A stretch of DNA of 64,000 bases, from contig NC_081413.1 of NCBI RefSeq assembly GCF_030272615.1, positions 449,542,538 to 449,606,537 of the forward strand, given 5' to 3'. Positions within the stretch are counted from its first letter, which is position 1. Each line of letters opens with the position of its first letter. The position numbers and the translations under genes were made by a program. This document shows positions 34,434 to 45,950 of the stretch, piece after piece. This stretch comes from Cryptomeria japonica. Its lineage: Eukaryota > Streptophyta > Pinopsida > Cupressales > Cupressaceae. The notes beneath the pieces were generated by a model. It saw only the letters and a program-made list of their open reading frames with translations. It was not told the origin of the DNA and searched no databases.

Positions 34434-35450
34434 TTGATCGAGCCAACTCAACCAATGAACATTGGGAGTCAAGAGACACCACACATAATTCATGTAGCTC
34501 AATCACTATTAGTAGAAGAATTGAAGGAGTTCACTCAACTATTCTTAGAAAAGAAAACAAACTTTGCATGGACGTATTTTGATATGCTAGGCTTGGATCC
34601 TGATCTCATTATGCACCATATTCCAATTACACTAGGAGTAAAACCAGTTAAGCAAAAACTCTATAAGATGCACATGCATGTAGCACTATTAGTCAAGGCT
34701 GAACTAGAAAAACTGCTCAAAGCTAGATTCATTAGAGCTATAGATTATGCCGAATGGATTTCAAACATAGTACTTGTGTTGAAGGTGGATAAATCTATCA
34801 GAGTTTGTACTGACTTCAAAGATCTTAACAAAGCATGTCCAAAGGATGACTTTCCATTACCAAATATTGATATGATAGTCAACATGACTGCTAGGTATGA
34901 AATGTACTCACTAATGGACGGATTCTCTGGATACAATCAAATCAAAATAGCTCAAGGAGATCAAAAAAATACAACTTTCACCTATGCATGGGGAACCTTT
35001 TGCTGGAACGTCATGCCATTCAAGATAAAGAACGTAAGAGAAACCTATCAAAGAGCAGTTACAACCATCTTTCATGATATGATGCATAAGAATATGGAAG
35101 ATTGTGTTGATGACACCTTAGTGAAGGCTATGCAAAGATCAACACATATTCAAGAGTTAGGTCCTATACTCGATAGAATGGAAAAGTTCCAACTCTGGTT
35201 AAATCCAAAGAAGTGTGCATCCAGAGTGACATTTGGTAAACTACTTGGCTATATCATTTCAAAGAAGGGAATCGAGGTTGATCCTAAGAAAGTCCAAGCT
35301 ATAATGGAAATGCCGCCTCCGAAGAACATCAATCAAATGAGAAGTCTATAAGGACGTCTCCAATCCATCAGATGATTCATTTCTCAGCTATTAGACAAAG
35401 CTCAACCTTTCACAAAGGTATTGAGAAAAGGAATAATATACAACTGGGAT
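34434..35450 (+). pseudogene. reverse transcriptase of element G
   Basis: A 305-codon open stretch (34434-35351) carries the RT. Blocks are KAELEKLLKARFIRAIDYAE, SIRVCTDFKDLNKACPKDDF, YSLMDGFSGYNQIKIAQGDQ, TFCWNVMPFKIKN and the catalytic box DCVDDTLVKAM near 35098-35130. The first residue of YxDD is Cys (TGT for TAT), the two Asp are kept. The style (NKACPKDDFPLP) is the Tat signature. A TAA at 35349 opens the connection region. Confidence 0.93.
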
Positions 35451-35935
35451 TAGCAGTGCAAACAACATCTTCAGCAAATAAAAGAGTACCTATGAAATCC
35501 ACCAATATTGATGCCACCGATTCAGGGTAAACCACTAATCTTGTATATATCAACAACTAATTCATCACTGGGGACACTTCTGGCACAACATGACGACAAC
35601 AAAAAGGAATGAGCTATTTATTACATCAGCAAGACATTGGTGTCTTATGAAATGAACTACACTATAATAGAAAAAGCATGCTTGGCGTTACTCTTTGCAT
35701 CACAAAAACTGAGACACTACATGCTAGCACATTCAGTCAAGCTAGTGGCCAAAATTGATCCACTCAAATATCTTCTTAATAAGGCAACACTTATAGGAAG
35801 ATTAGCGAAATGGGTCATGATCCTTACAGAGTTTGACATTGAATATGTGGAACGCAAAGCCATAAAAGGACAGGTAATTGTTGATCAACTTGCTGAAGCT
35901 TTGCTTGAGGACACTGAACCGCTACACATAGAGTT
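35451..35935 (+). pseudogene. RNase H (native) of element G
   Basis: After stops near 35451, 35492 and 35611 the frame reads PLILYISTTNSSLGTLLAQ, YYISKTLVSYEMNYTIIEKA, ASQKLRHYMLAHSVKLVAKI, and GRLAKWVMILTEFDIEYV. This is the Gypsy RNase H that follows RT. The first catalytic Asp is not evident. It is directly followed by a second RNase H domain, as is typical for Tat elements. Confidence 0.85.
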
Positions 35936-36420
35936 TCCAGATGAATTTATAATGCACCTTACTCAACAACCCTGGAAGATGTTCTTCGATGGGTCCTTTA
36001 CTCAAAATGGTTCAGGTGCTGGCATATTATTCATTAATCCTCAGAAGTATTCAATCCCGAAGTCTTATAAGATTTTATTCCCTTGTACAAACAACATTGC
36101 AGAATATGAAACTTTGGTGAATGGGATAAAACTAGCTATTGAATGGAAGGTTGCAAAATTGTATATCTATGGAGGTTCTCAAGTGGTGGTTAATCAAATC
36201 AATGATACATATCAGACTCAAGATGAGAAACTAATGCCTTACAAGAGAATGGTTGATGATCTTAAGAACTATTTTGCTTTTGTATCATTCCAATAGATTC
36301 CTAGATCCGCAAATAGAGCAACAGATGCTATGGCTACCTTGGCATCTATACCTGAGCTACAAAAGTCCAATTTTTGCTTTGATTTCTTGGTGGAAGAGTT
36401 ATATTACCCCGCTTATGATT
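35936..36420 (+). pseudogene. Second (archaeal-type) RNase H of element G
   Basis: The block WKMFFDGSFTQNGSGAGILF carries the first Asp; NNIAEYETLVNGIKLAIEW the Glu; the third Asp position reads YIYGGSQVVVNQ, Gly instead of Asp; the last Asp is in NRATDAMATLAS after a TAG at 36294. This extra domain defines the Tat lineage. It lies between RT-RH and integrase, the usual place, unlike the related domain in element A (2400-2985). Confidence 0.88.
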
Positions 36421-37724
36421 CTCCTAAGACCCAAATAGTCTATTCTATTATTGGACATGACTCATCCTGATACAGCCACATCTATTCCTATCTACAAGAC
36501 CAAATTATCCCTGGAAATCTTGCCCGAAATGAGAAAAGAAACCTAACTCGAAATGCTTCGTGGTGTGTTATCATAGCTAACGATTTATTTAGATGAGATT
36601 TGGATGGTACATTGCTTAGATGTCTAGAAACTGAAGAATCAAAATGTGCATTATCAAGAGTCCATGAAGGTATTTGTGGATCTCATTCGAATGGTCTTAC
36701 TTTAGCTCAGAAACTACTATGGGCTGGCTACTACTGGCTAGACATGGAAAAAGGTGCCATCCAATTTGCTAAGACTTGTGAGGAATGTCAACTTCATGGA
36801 AATCTCATACATGCGCCAACAAGGGACCTCATACCAATTATAACACACTGGCCTTTTCAGCAATGGGCCTTTGATCTCATTGGTCAGATATATCCTACTT
36901 CATCCAACGGACATAAATTCATCATAACTACCATTGAGTATTTCACCAAGTGGGTAGAGGTGGTTCCGCTTATTAAAGCAATAGGTAAACAAGTCGCCTT
37001 GTTCATCCTGAACTATATCATCTGCAGGTATGGGATACCTTCGTCCATCATGACTGATAATGGAGGACAGTTTAAGAATAAAGATCTGGATGAGCTTTGT
37101 GAGAAATTCAAAATAAAGCAACACTAGTCATCAGTATACTACCCTCAAGGTAACAGACAACCTGAGGCATCTAACAAAAACCTATTGACTATCTTGCATA
37201 GAACAATGAAAAAATCTGGGAAGGATTGGCATCTGTAGTTCAATCCTGCACTATGGGCTTATAGAAAAAGTATCAGAACACCTACTGTGGCTACACCTTT
37301 CTCTTTAGTGTATGGGTCCGAAGCAGTACTACCTATTGAAGTAGAAATACCATCTCTAAGAGTTTCTTTGCAAGGTCTTGTTACTGATGAAGATCATAGA
37401 ATATCTAGATTGCAAGAGCTCGAATTGTTGGATGAGTGTCGGCAAGTGGCATTTGATCATCTCAAAGTGTATCAAAAGAGAATGTCCAGAGGATATAACA
37501 AGAAAGTTAGACAAAGAGAATTTCAGGTTGGTGACCTAGTTCTGAGAGAAAATTCAAAAAATCAATAGTTTCGAGACAATAAAGGGAAGTTTGAACCCAA
37601 TTGGCTAGGTCCCTACATTGTTACTGTAGTATTCAGCTCTCAAGCCTATCAACTCTCAAACTCGGAAGGAAAACAGCTCTGTGAACCAATTAACACCATC
37701 CACTTGAAGAAATTCTTTGCTTAG
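36421..37724 (+). pseudogene. integrase of element G
   Basis: The zinc finger (ESKCALSRVHEGICGSHSNG and CEECQLHG) starts near 36640. The core has FDLIGQIYPTSSNGHKFIIT with the first Asp, SIMTDNGGQFKN with the second, and PEASNKNLL with the Glu after a TAG at 37125. The C-terminal part FSLVYGSEAVLPIEVEIPSL and FQVGDLVLREN is typical of Tat elements. The frame ends in LKKFFA and TAG at 37722-37724. Stops are few compared with the linker before RT. Confidence 0.9.
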
Positions 37725-39241
37725 AATTCTCTGTGCCACCAACTTGTACAGCTGGAAAAAGTCCTAAAAAGAATCAAAAAAATACAAAAAAAACAAAAAA
37801 AAAGAAAAATCATCAAAAAGAAAAATAAATAAAAAGAAAGAAAATTCCCTAGTGAAAGCCTGGTAAACAGGCACCTTGGTAGAAAAAGCAAAATGAATCT
37901 CTGTCAAGTAGGTGAAAACTTGGCAAACAGGCGCTTCTTGTACTCAAGTGCTCCATCTATCAATGCAATGTTGGCATTTCCCGCTTTCATGTATCTTTGC
38001 TTTCACATGTACATATTTTTCAGTCACTTTCGTGACATCCTAGTTTGTTGGAACCCTCATGACTTGAAACTGATCAGCATCCTAGTCTTAGGTTAATTGA
38101 CATAGCACATTACATATCCTAAGCAGTGTCAACCAAGTCATCTTTCCATCAGTGAAACTTGGTCGTCCACTCTGAGTCAGTCACCTGTCTCCTAACTACC
38201 AAAGAGTCATTATCACTGAGTAAACAAGCAAAACAACATAATGGAAAACAATCACTAAATAGTTTGAGTTATGAATGAAAATTTTCTTTGTGTGCTATTT
38301 TTTATATTGGTTTTCGATTATTATCCCTCAGAGTAACTTGAGGAAGTCTATTGTGACTATGAGGAGCAAGGATTGGGGGCATAATATTTTCTTTGTTTTC
38401 TGCTTGTGGGAATGATCCCAATGATCTGGAAACATATAAATTAGCTAGGTTTCTATGATAAGAGCCTTCACAACAAGGTGAAATTGTCTCACATACCTCG
38501 ACTCCACTTATTTGTATGCTATAAGGAGGTCCATATCATTTCTTTGTCTATTTTGAGGGAATTTCTTTATGATGAAATTCAGGTCCCTGTGAAATCTGTC
38601 CAAGGATATGAATGAAAAAAGGGTCATTGCGGACAAGATAATTAATATTGCACATTGAAAAAGAAAGGAACTCTAACCTACCTGTTGTGTTCGTTATGCT
38701 CAGTGATGAATCTTAAGTATTTTAAATCTAGTGACTAGGTTTAGGATGCATTTTGCATATCATTTTGCATATCATTCTGCATTTTTGTGAATTTAGAGTG
38801 ATTTCGGTATGGTAATAATCTCTTTATCTTCTGAATAAAGCATCATCATTTCTTACACTAAGTGGTCTATTTATCATCATTTCTTTGATCGAGTACTTGT
38901 GTTTTGAGATGTTTTAGCTGCATACATAACATTTAATATAGCTTCATACATTTCATTATTTACTCATCTACATTAATCTTATTGCATAGAAAAATGAAAA
39001 CATTGCATTACTCATTACTTGTACTCATTCATTCATTTGCATATGAAAAGAACCAAAAATAGACATCCATAATAATTTGCATTACATACATTCATATTTT
39101 GAAAACAAATGCATACATATAGAATAAAGCATATAAAAGACATCTCATAAACGAATCAACACAAGTACGATGTGTTGTCTTCAAAATCTGATTCACTTCA
39201 ACATCCTTATAATAAGATGATTAAACTCTGTGCAAGAGAGA
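37725..39241 (+). other. 3' non-coding region of element G up to the A' insertion
   Basis: No gene is seen. A poly-A rich stretch (37740-37840) is followed by two related blocks, gaaagcctggtaaacaggca (37854) and gtgaaaacttggcaaacagg (37910), of a kind often found right after pol in Tat elements. The rest is AT rich and featureless. Confidence 0.5.
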
Positions 39242-40035
39242 TGTTAAGGGGAAGGAAACTCTTAGGACAACATATGACAAGGTTTTATTTAACCTTCTAC
39301 ACTTCGGACTTACTCAGAGTCCAGGCGGGTATACCTTTGTGAACTAAATTCACATTTTCAAAAGATAAATCCACAACAAACCAGTCCAGAAAACCAGTGG
39401 ATCTAATCACCTTGAAACTGACTGAAACAAAGGAATGAAAATTATACTCATATTCAGTATTTTGATCTACAAAAAATGCAATGGACAACCTTGATCTATA
39501 CCAGTGCCTTAGGTCACAGAGTCATCTAAATTCAAACAATACTCCCCAAACAGAACATCTCTACACATCCCATTGGCTCGACTTCTATTAATCCTTATAT
39601 ATGCCTGACATACATGAGAATTTATGCACAGAAAATCAAACTATGCTCATCAAGATTCAAGATGTCTCACAAGTAATTTACCGGTAGAAGTGATCTCCGC
39701 ATATTTAATTTCCTTCCTAAAGAGAAAAGCTAGCAAACACATCTACTGAAAGTTGCCTTACAACCCCTATTCAATATGAAATAGTAAATAATTGCAAACA
39801 CATTTGAAGATGACACAAAGCTTTACTCAAAACCGATGGTCTATATATTGATATTATCTTCAAGAAAGTATTACAAAAACTTTTGAATATTCTCCATTAA
39901 ACTTAGAAAAGCTCAAATAAATTTCTATAGAATTTTCTTACAATTCTTTGTGATCCTTCTTTTTTTAGTCCTGGTATCCATTTATAACAATATGGATGCA
40001 CAAAGCTTCAAAATTTCCTAGGAGAATTTGTTACA
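39242..40035 (-). repeat. LTR of the A' copy
   Basis: On the minus strand it begins tgtaacaaattc after gaagaaatga and ends cttaaca. It matches the LTR of A (18746-19601), including the TATA region (ttataaatggatacc) and gtcaggcatatata. No target duplication can be checked because the other end is missing. Confidence 0.75.
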
Positions 40036-40081
40036 ATCATTTCTTCTCAAGAAGAAGTTACAAAACCTTTTGCAAAAATGA

Positions 40082-43000
40082 TTACAAGTCCTTTTCAACC
40101 TCTATAGCTTCTTCAACTTGCTGTCTGGTTGCAACCTCTTCTACCTGTTCAAGAGCCCCCTCTAACTGCTCTACATCCTGGATGGCATATTTCATTGTCC
40201 ATTCATTGTACACGTCATCAGTTGGCCACGTGAAATCAATCACTTTTGTCTTAGCGTTGGTCAACCTTTTCCAGGAATTTCTCATTTTGTTAACCTCTGA
40301 ATTGAGAAAACCATAATGAGACTTGATTTTCTCTATCTCCTGAATTGTCACAACAAAGAAGGAAGCATCATCTAGATCAATAATGCCTTTAATCCTAGCT
40401 GACAATTTGGCCTCTAATTCCTTGAGCCACACTTGTTTGTCCTTCAGTTGATCCGGGCTGGCAAAAACTCCTAGGAGCAACTCAAAAACCTGATCAGTAT
40501 ATTCCTTTTTGTACAAGTTAATTTTCCTATCAGCATTATCCACCCCTTCTACTAGTTTCACTAGATCCTTGGTGGTATCACAAGTGGATTTGATGATAGG
40601 ATTATCCCCTACCTCATCATAAGAGGCACAAATAGACTCCAAATCCTGCTCTCTAGGCGTCCATTTGTCAAAAATAGGTGTTAGAAAGCCTTTATCTCCA
40701 TTGAGCTCATTCCTCATTTTCAAGATCTTGCTTATATTACTATATAGCAATGAGGCACTCATTGTATCTACAAAACTTGAAATAGTAGCCCTTACTCTCT
40801 CCTCATATTTCTTTGCATACAAGGCCTGAGCCTATTTTAAATTCTCTAGCTCTTGAGGAGTAATCTCAACCATTTGAGAGCTGGAAGGTGCTAGAGATGG
40901 TGGGAACTCAATGATGGGGCTAGTAGGTGGAGGTCTTGCAGGAGAAGAGGAGATCATCAGTGTTGAAGACTCACCTTGATGGTACTGTCCTGTTAACTGG
41001 CTTTGCAACTTAGCAATGATGTTATCTCTACCTCTTACCTCTTCCTTAAGACTATTATATGCCTTCAGAATCATCTGCAACTTGACTTGGAGGTGTGCCT
41101 TTCTCCTTGGCCTCCTTTTCTGCTACTGCAACACTAAATTTTGCAGTTTCTAACACAGTACTAGTAGCTTCTACCACCCCTGTGTTCTGCACTCTCTTCA
41201 CTATCATTCCACCAAGGTAACTTGACCCTGGGGTATCCTTGCTTCTCTTACTCTCATCTCTCTTGAGAGACCACATGACTAGTGCAACATTATCCTTGCT
41301 AAAAGTGATTCCCTCCATGGGCTTGGTTTCTTTCCTTACTGCCTCCAGAACCAGGGCATCTGCTATGTCCCACTCAGGGAGAATAAGAACTCCAGCTTGT
41401 GCCACCATGTCTCTTCCTTTCTTAGGAGTGATGGTCTTAAATTCTTCCATCATTTCCTATTTTATTTCTTCCTCCACCCCAGCTGGATCTTTGCTGGGTT
41501 GTTCACCTTTTCTTTTCTTGCATCTTGCATTGTATTTATCTATATTTTGTTTCCATACAAACTGCATAAATGCTCCTAAGGTAACAAAATTGTTGTCAGC
41601 CAAAAAGTCATCACTGGCTTGCTTTATCTCAGGATCCAACTCTTGGCCTTTGAGTTTAGTGGTAGTGATGTTCATTTCAGTAGCAAGGGGCTCTTCTAGC
41701 ATACCCTCCTCTACTTCATCATATGTATAGACAATTTCTCCTAGACTGCCTAATTGTAGAAGTTGCTCAGTTGTTGCTTGCTCATCTCCTATGTGGATAG
41801 GGGATAGGGATGGAGAGTACAAAGGCATATCAGATTGTACTTCTTTCCCTACTCTCTACTTCTTTGGGCTCTCTTGGATGTCAATGACATCTTGTATCTT
41901 CCTCTTTCCTTTCGAGGTAGAGGGCTCCCCTATTGTAGGCATCAACACACTATAACTAGTTTTCTTGTGCAGGGTGTAGTCACCAGGAGGGATTGCTTTG
42001 GTGGAGGTAGACCTACTTAGAATCATTCTTGCCTTTTCAGGGTTGCTTTTAATCACATCTTCCCTCTTCTCCTTCAGGGTCTGCATCACATCCTCAAAGC
42101 AAACAATTAAAAACTTTATTTTTTCCTCCAGAGGGAAAAAGCTAGACAATGGGTCATAGCTGGCATCAAACTAATGCACAAAGTCTAAGGCTTTCTTATA
42201 AGCCACCCATTTCTCCTTCCTCAATTCCTGCTCATCCAAATCAAATGCATTTCTAATGAGGTCTTCAGGAAACTGAAATTGATGGGGTCTACCTCTGCAC
42301 ATTGCTCTCTTTCTAAACATGCCATTAAAGAAGTCTTCTGGATCGGCACACTTGGATATTGCAGCTGACAAATGATAAGGTTTGATAAAATCCTCAAAAC
42401 AATTCCAACCTCCCTTAGTTATTACAAATTGGTGGGCTATGGTAACCATAGGGAAAATAGTCCTTTTACCCCTTCCTATCAGTTCTGCCTCTTGTACACT
42501 ACCAATTTGTCTGAGGACTTCTACAATTCCCACTTTGAGAGGGACCTGATAGGGGAACAAGAATGGAGTGCCTCTGAAACCAAAAAATTTGAAAACTATT
42601 GAGACTGGGTACCGATAAATGTCACCCCAATTGTGAACAATCTTTATGCTCTCTACAAATTCTTTTGGTCTAATGAATTCCAAAAGAACCTTGGGGATTC
42701 TTGGGTTCTCCGAGTAGAGGAGAGTCCTGATCTTGGATGCAAAATATTTATCAAACTTCAAGAAACTGGCATCCTCTCTATCCCATGACAAGACAGTACT
42801 CCATAGTTGTACTGACATCTTCTCTCCTTCCTTCTCTTTGATAATGTCTAGTCCACTGGCAAAGTAATCACCTCCTTTGAATAGAAATAGATACATCAAG
42901 AGTGAGTACCATTCGAAAGGCCTATCCACCTTTCCATTCTTTATTCCTACTAACCCTCCATGGATAGCATCAGCAATGAAAGAAGCATAATCAAATGTTA

Positions 43001-43741
43001 CTGCAAGGGAAGGATTTAAAATCTGAGCAATCATTAACAAGTAGTGATTGGGCATATTCGCTTCAGCATCTTCTCCCAAAACTTGGCAAAATGACCAATA
43101 CATTCCCTTAGCTTTGAGGGTGAACAAATTTAATGAGAAGGGCTCTTCTATATTGGGTCCTACAACAGTCAACCCACCTATCTTCACAAAAAATTCCTTA
43201 AAAGGCCCACTCCTAAGATGATTCCTCTGTGCACTATATACTTGAGCTAATGATTTGAAATTTATGGGTTCAAAAAAAATTGTAAACTCATTTAGCCCAA
43301 AAGCACTTCTGAACTCTTCAGTATTAATCTCTCTTCAGTATTAATCTCAATAAGGGCTTTTCCATTTATATCCCGAATGCTTCTTGTGACTGGAACATAA
43401 TTAAGTGCAATTTGGGTCAATAGATCCATATCCATAAATACCCCTGGGACTACCAACTTCCCTACATCTAATTCCCAGATGCTATTTTGTGGGGCCAGAG
43501 AATTCCTCATTCCAAATCCAACCTTGAATAACCCCAACCCAGACAATCTGACCTGCGGATCTCTCAACTAGTTACCCTTGTCATATAGCCCTTCTCCTAT
43601 TTTCATACGAGGAGCTCTATGCACTAATTCTTTTGCCTTCGGTGCCTGATTAGTTTACAACATCAACTGCTCAAGAAAATCATCACAAATGGTTCTCTCC
43701 GGATAATTGACTTTCCTAGAAAATTCTCTCTTAGGTGCCAT
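40082..43741 (-). pseudogene. ORF3 of A' (better preserved copy), unknown function
   Basis: The start is ATG at 43741 (MAPKREFS). Open stretches of 338 (43187-42171), 97, 123, 132, 82 and 246 codons follow with few breaks, giving about 1,150 residues. The region 43187-42171 is conserved with ORF3 of A at about 70% of positions by eye in its best part. Further on come an acidic linker, a helical segment, EKKGTP and coiled-coil-like sequence, the proline segment SSPARPPPTSPIIEFPP (about 40970-40920) and a long helical tail to the TAG at 40082. The TAG at 40834-40832 matches a CAG in A (17814-17816). No known domain, signal peptide or clear membrane segment is seen. It lies antisense to the pol of its host G. 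Confidence 0.75.
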
Positions 43742-44107
43742 TTTTGAAAATGTAAGAAATCAAAATACTGCCCCCAAATGGTTCTATGACAAATCAATAT
43801 CTTATTTTAAGCACACCACAAAGAAATTGCTACACAAGAGTACAAGAAAACCTATTTTTAGCTAGAGTGAATTCTCTCTGCAACTGAATTGGCTTGCTCT
43901 GTATTTGAAGAAAATGGCTCTATATCTGCTCCTCTGCAATAATTCTTTAGAAAGATACCTTCATCCAGTTGATAGGAAATCATATATGGTAGCAGGCTCT
44001 TAACTGCAACATTGATTCTGCATGCTTCGACCATCCCTTCAAAATTGAATTCATGAGAGAATTTGTATTTTCGCTCCAACGGACCATTTGATTCCTGCAA
44101 TTCTTTC

Positions 44108-45570
44108 CTTTCGCTCTTTCGCAACTTTGTGAAGCATAACCTTCAGGCAATTTCATCCTACAAAATAGCGCCAACCATTCGATCAAAAGAAACCTGATCG
44201 GTCGTTATACTGACTTAACTGTCTTGCCTCTGCACTGGGCCCCACCTTCTTTTCGCCATTTCACAGACTTTATCTTTCAAGCACTTCTCCTTCACAAAAC
44301 AGCACCAGGTGTTAGATGGAACTCTAACTGCTCGGTGTTTAACTTTGACCGAAACTATCAACATCTTTACTAACCGCACCTTTACTTTGATTGCTAGTGG
44401 TTTTTTCTCTATTTCGTGAAGCTTAAACATCTATCAACTTCAGGTTGCAAAACAATGCGAAGCGTTGGATCAATTCAGAGATGACCATCCTTTAAGGGAA
44501 ACCTTTATGCTTGCTTTACTTACACTGCCTTTTCATTGGCTACTGGCTACCATGTGGCACTCAACCATTGGCTTTGAAAACCCTTTGCATTTAATTCAAC
44601 ATTAGCCACATGTCTCTCCTTTATACCACCGATTTCACCTTGGCAGGCCCTCAACTTCTTCTAAAACCACATGTCTATGGACACGTCACCATCTATCATG
44701 ACACCTGGACAAACCCTTTTACTTTCGCTATTTCGCAAAGCATATCCTTCAAGCATCTCGCAACTGCAAAATAGCGCTGGCCATTGGTTCAAAACAAAGT
44801 TGATCCTCTTTTAACCCTATGCTTTATCTGCCTTTGGGGACGAAAAACCTTTTTGTCATTTCATAGGGTATAAAGCATGAGCATCTTATCCTTGCGAAAT
44901 CACATGGGCAGTCAGATCATTTTCTACTTGTTTGGTGCTTAACCATCTGAACAGACTTTGGCAGATGTGGGCCCTCTGACTCAACCTCGAACACCTGGCA
45001 TCTAGTCACCTTTAGAGCTGACATGTCAGTCTTTCATTTGCCGAGAGAAAACAATGGGTTTCAATTAATTCTCACCACCTGCATCTGCCAGGTCACCTCT
45101 TATCCCGTGGCATGACTCACCTTTGGTACCCACCTTTTAACTCTTAGACCCGGCTTGATGACTATTGTAGCCTCTGCCATGTGCCACCATCTTACTCGCC
45201 CTCTCGACCAGCTGGACCGTCTACTTGGAATGCCATGTCATTTTGCAACTTTGCGAAAGATAACTGTCAAGCATTTTCATCCTGCAAAATAGCGCTAACC
45301 GTCAGATCAAATGGGACTTGATCACCTTTTAGTCACTTAGAAGATCCTCGCATGCAGGGTCCCACCAAAAGCTTTTGCCATTTCGTGAAAGGTATTTCGC
45401 TCGTAGGTTCAAGCTGCGAAATAACGCCACCCATTGGATCTTGGACAAGATGAGACCTCTTTAGACCAGACAAAAATTGCCATTTAGAACGCAAAGTCTT
45501 TTCACAACTTCGCGGGTTTTAAACCACGCGTAACTTCGCCTAGCAAAATAGCGAAAACCATAGATCCACC
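44108..45570 (-). repeat. Degenerate CpG-containing repeats in the ORF3 leader of A'
   Basis: At least six units with the core tgcaaaatagcgctaacc (plus strand) followed by a gatcaaa block lie at about 44111-44200, 44408-44486, 44721-44816, 45241-45326, 45376-45457 and 45491-45567. Two weaker ones lie near 44235-44325 and 44850-44930. A ttcgcaa/tttcgtgaa block precedes each core. Spacing is irregular. Confidence 0.7.
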
Positions 45571-45918
45571 CAAGAGATGCACACCACTTACTGGGCTTGA
45601 CAACATTAGGAGGAAAATACATAAGGCATAATTTTAATGATTAATTCATATGACCGCCTAGGCAAATGACAAGGGGGGACACTTCCTACGACCCCAGGAC
45701 CCATTACTTAAGTGGACAAAGTAAGGAAGAAATAGAAACCAGAGGGTTTTTTATCAGACATTAAGCGATTTAAAATAAAAAATCCTAAACCCTTAAGACC
45801 CAACACAGACCTGAAGCAATTGATAATGTGTCTTACTCAAAATTTAAAGATCATAGCCAATTATGGGAAAGGAAAACCCATTTTTTAAACAGTGATAACA
45901 TGATGAAGTCAAATCAGA

Positions 45919-45922
<4 letters not shown>

Positions 45923-45950
<28 letters not shown>
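45923..45950. repeat. (AT)n microsatellite
   Basis: An uninterrupted AT dinucleotide run between tc and catgtc, close to the uncertain right border of A'. Confidence 0.95.

Noticed and set aside
40832-41080. Separate small gene on the minus strand
   Set aside because: It is an internal piece of ORF3 of A', bounded by a TAG that is CAG in the other copy.
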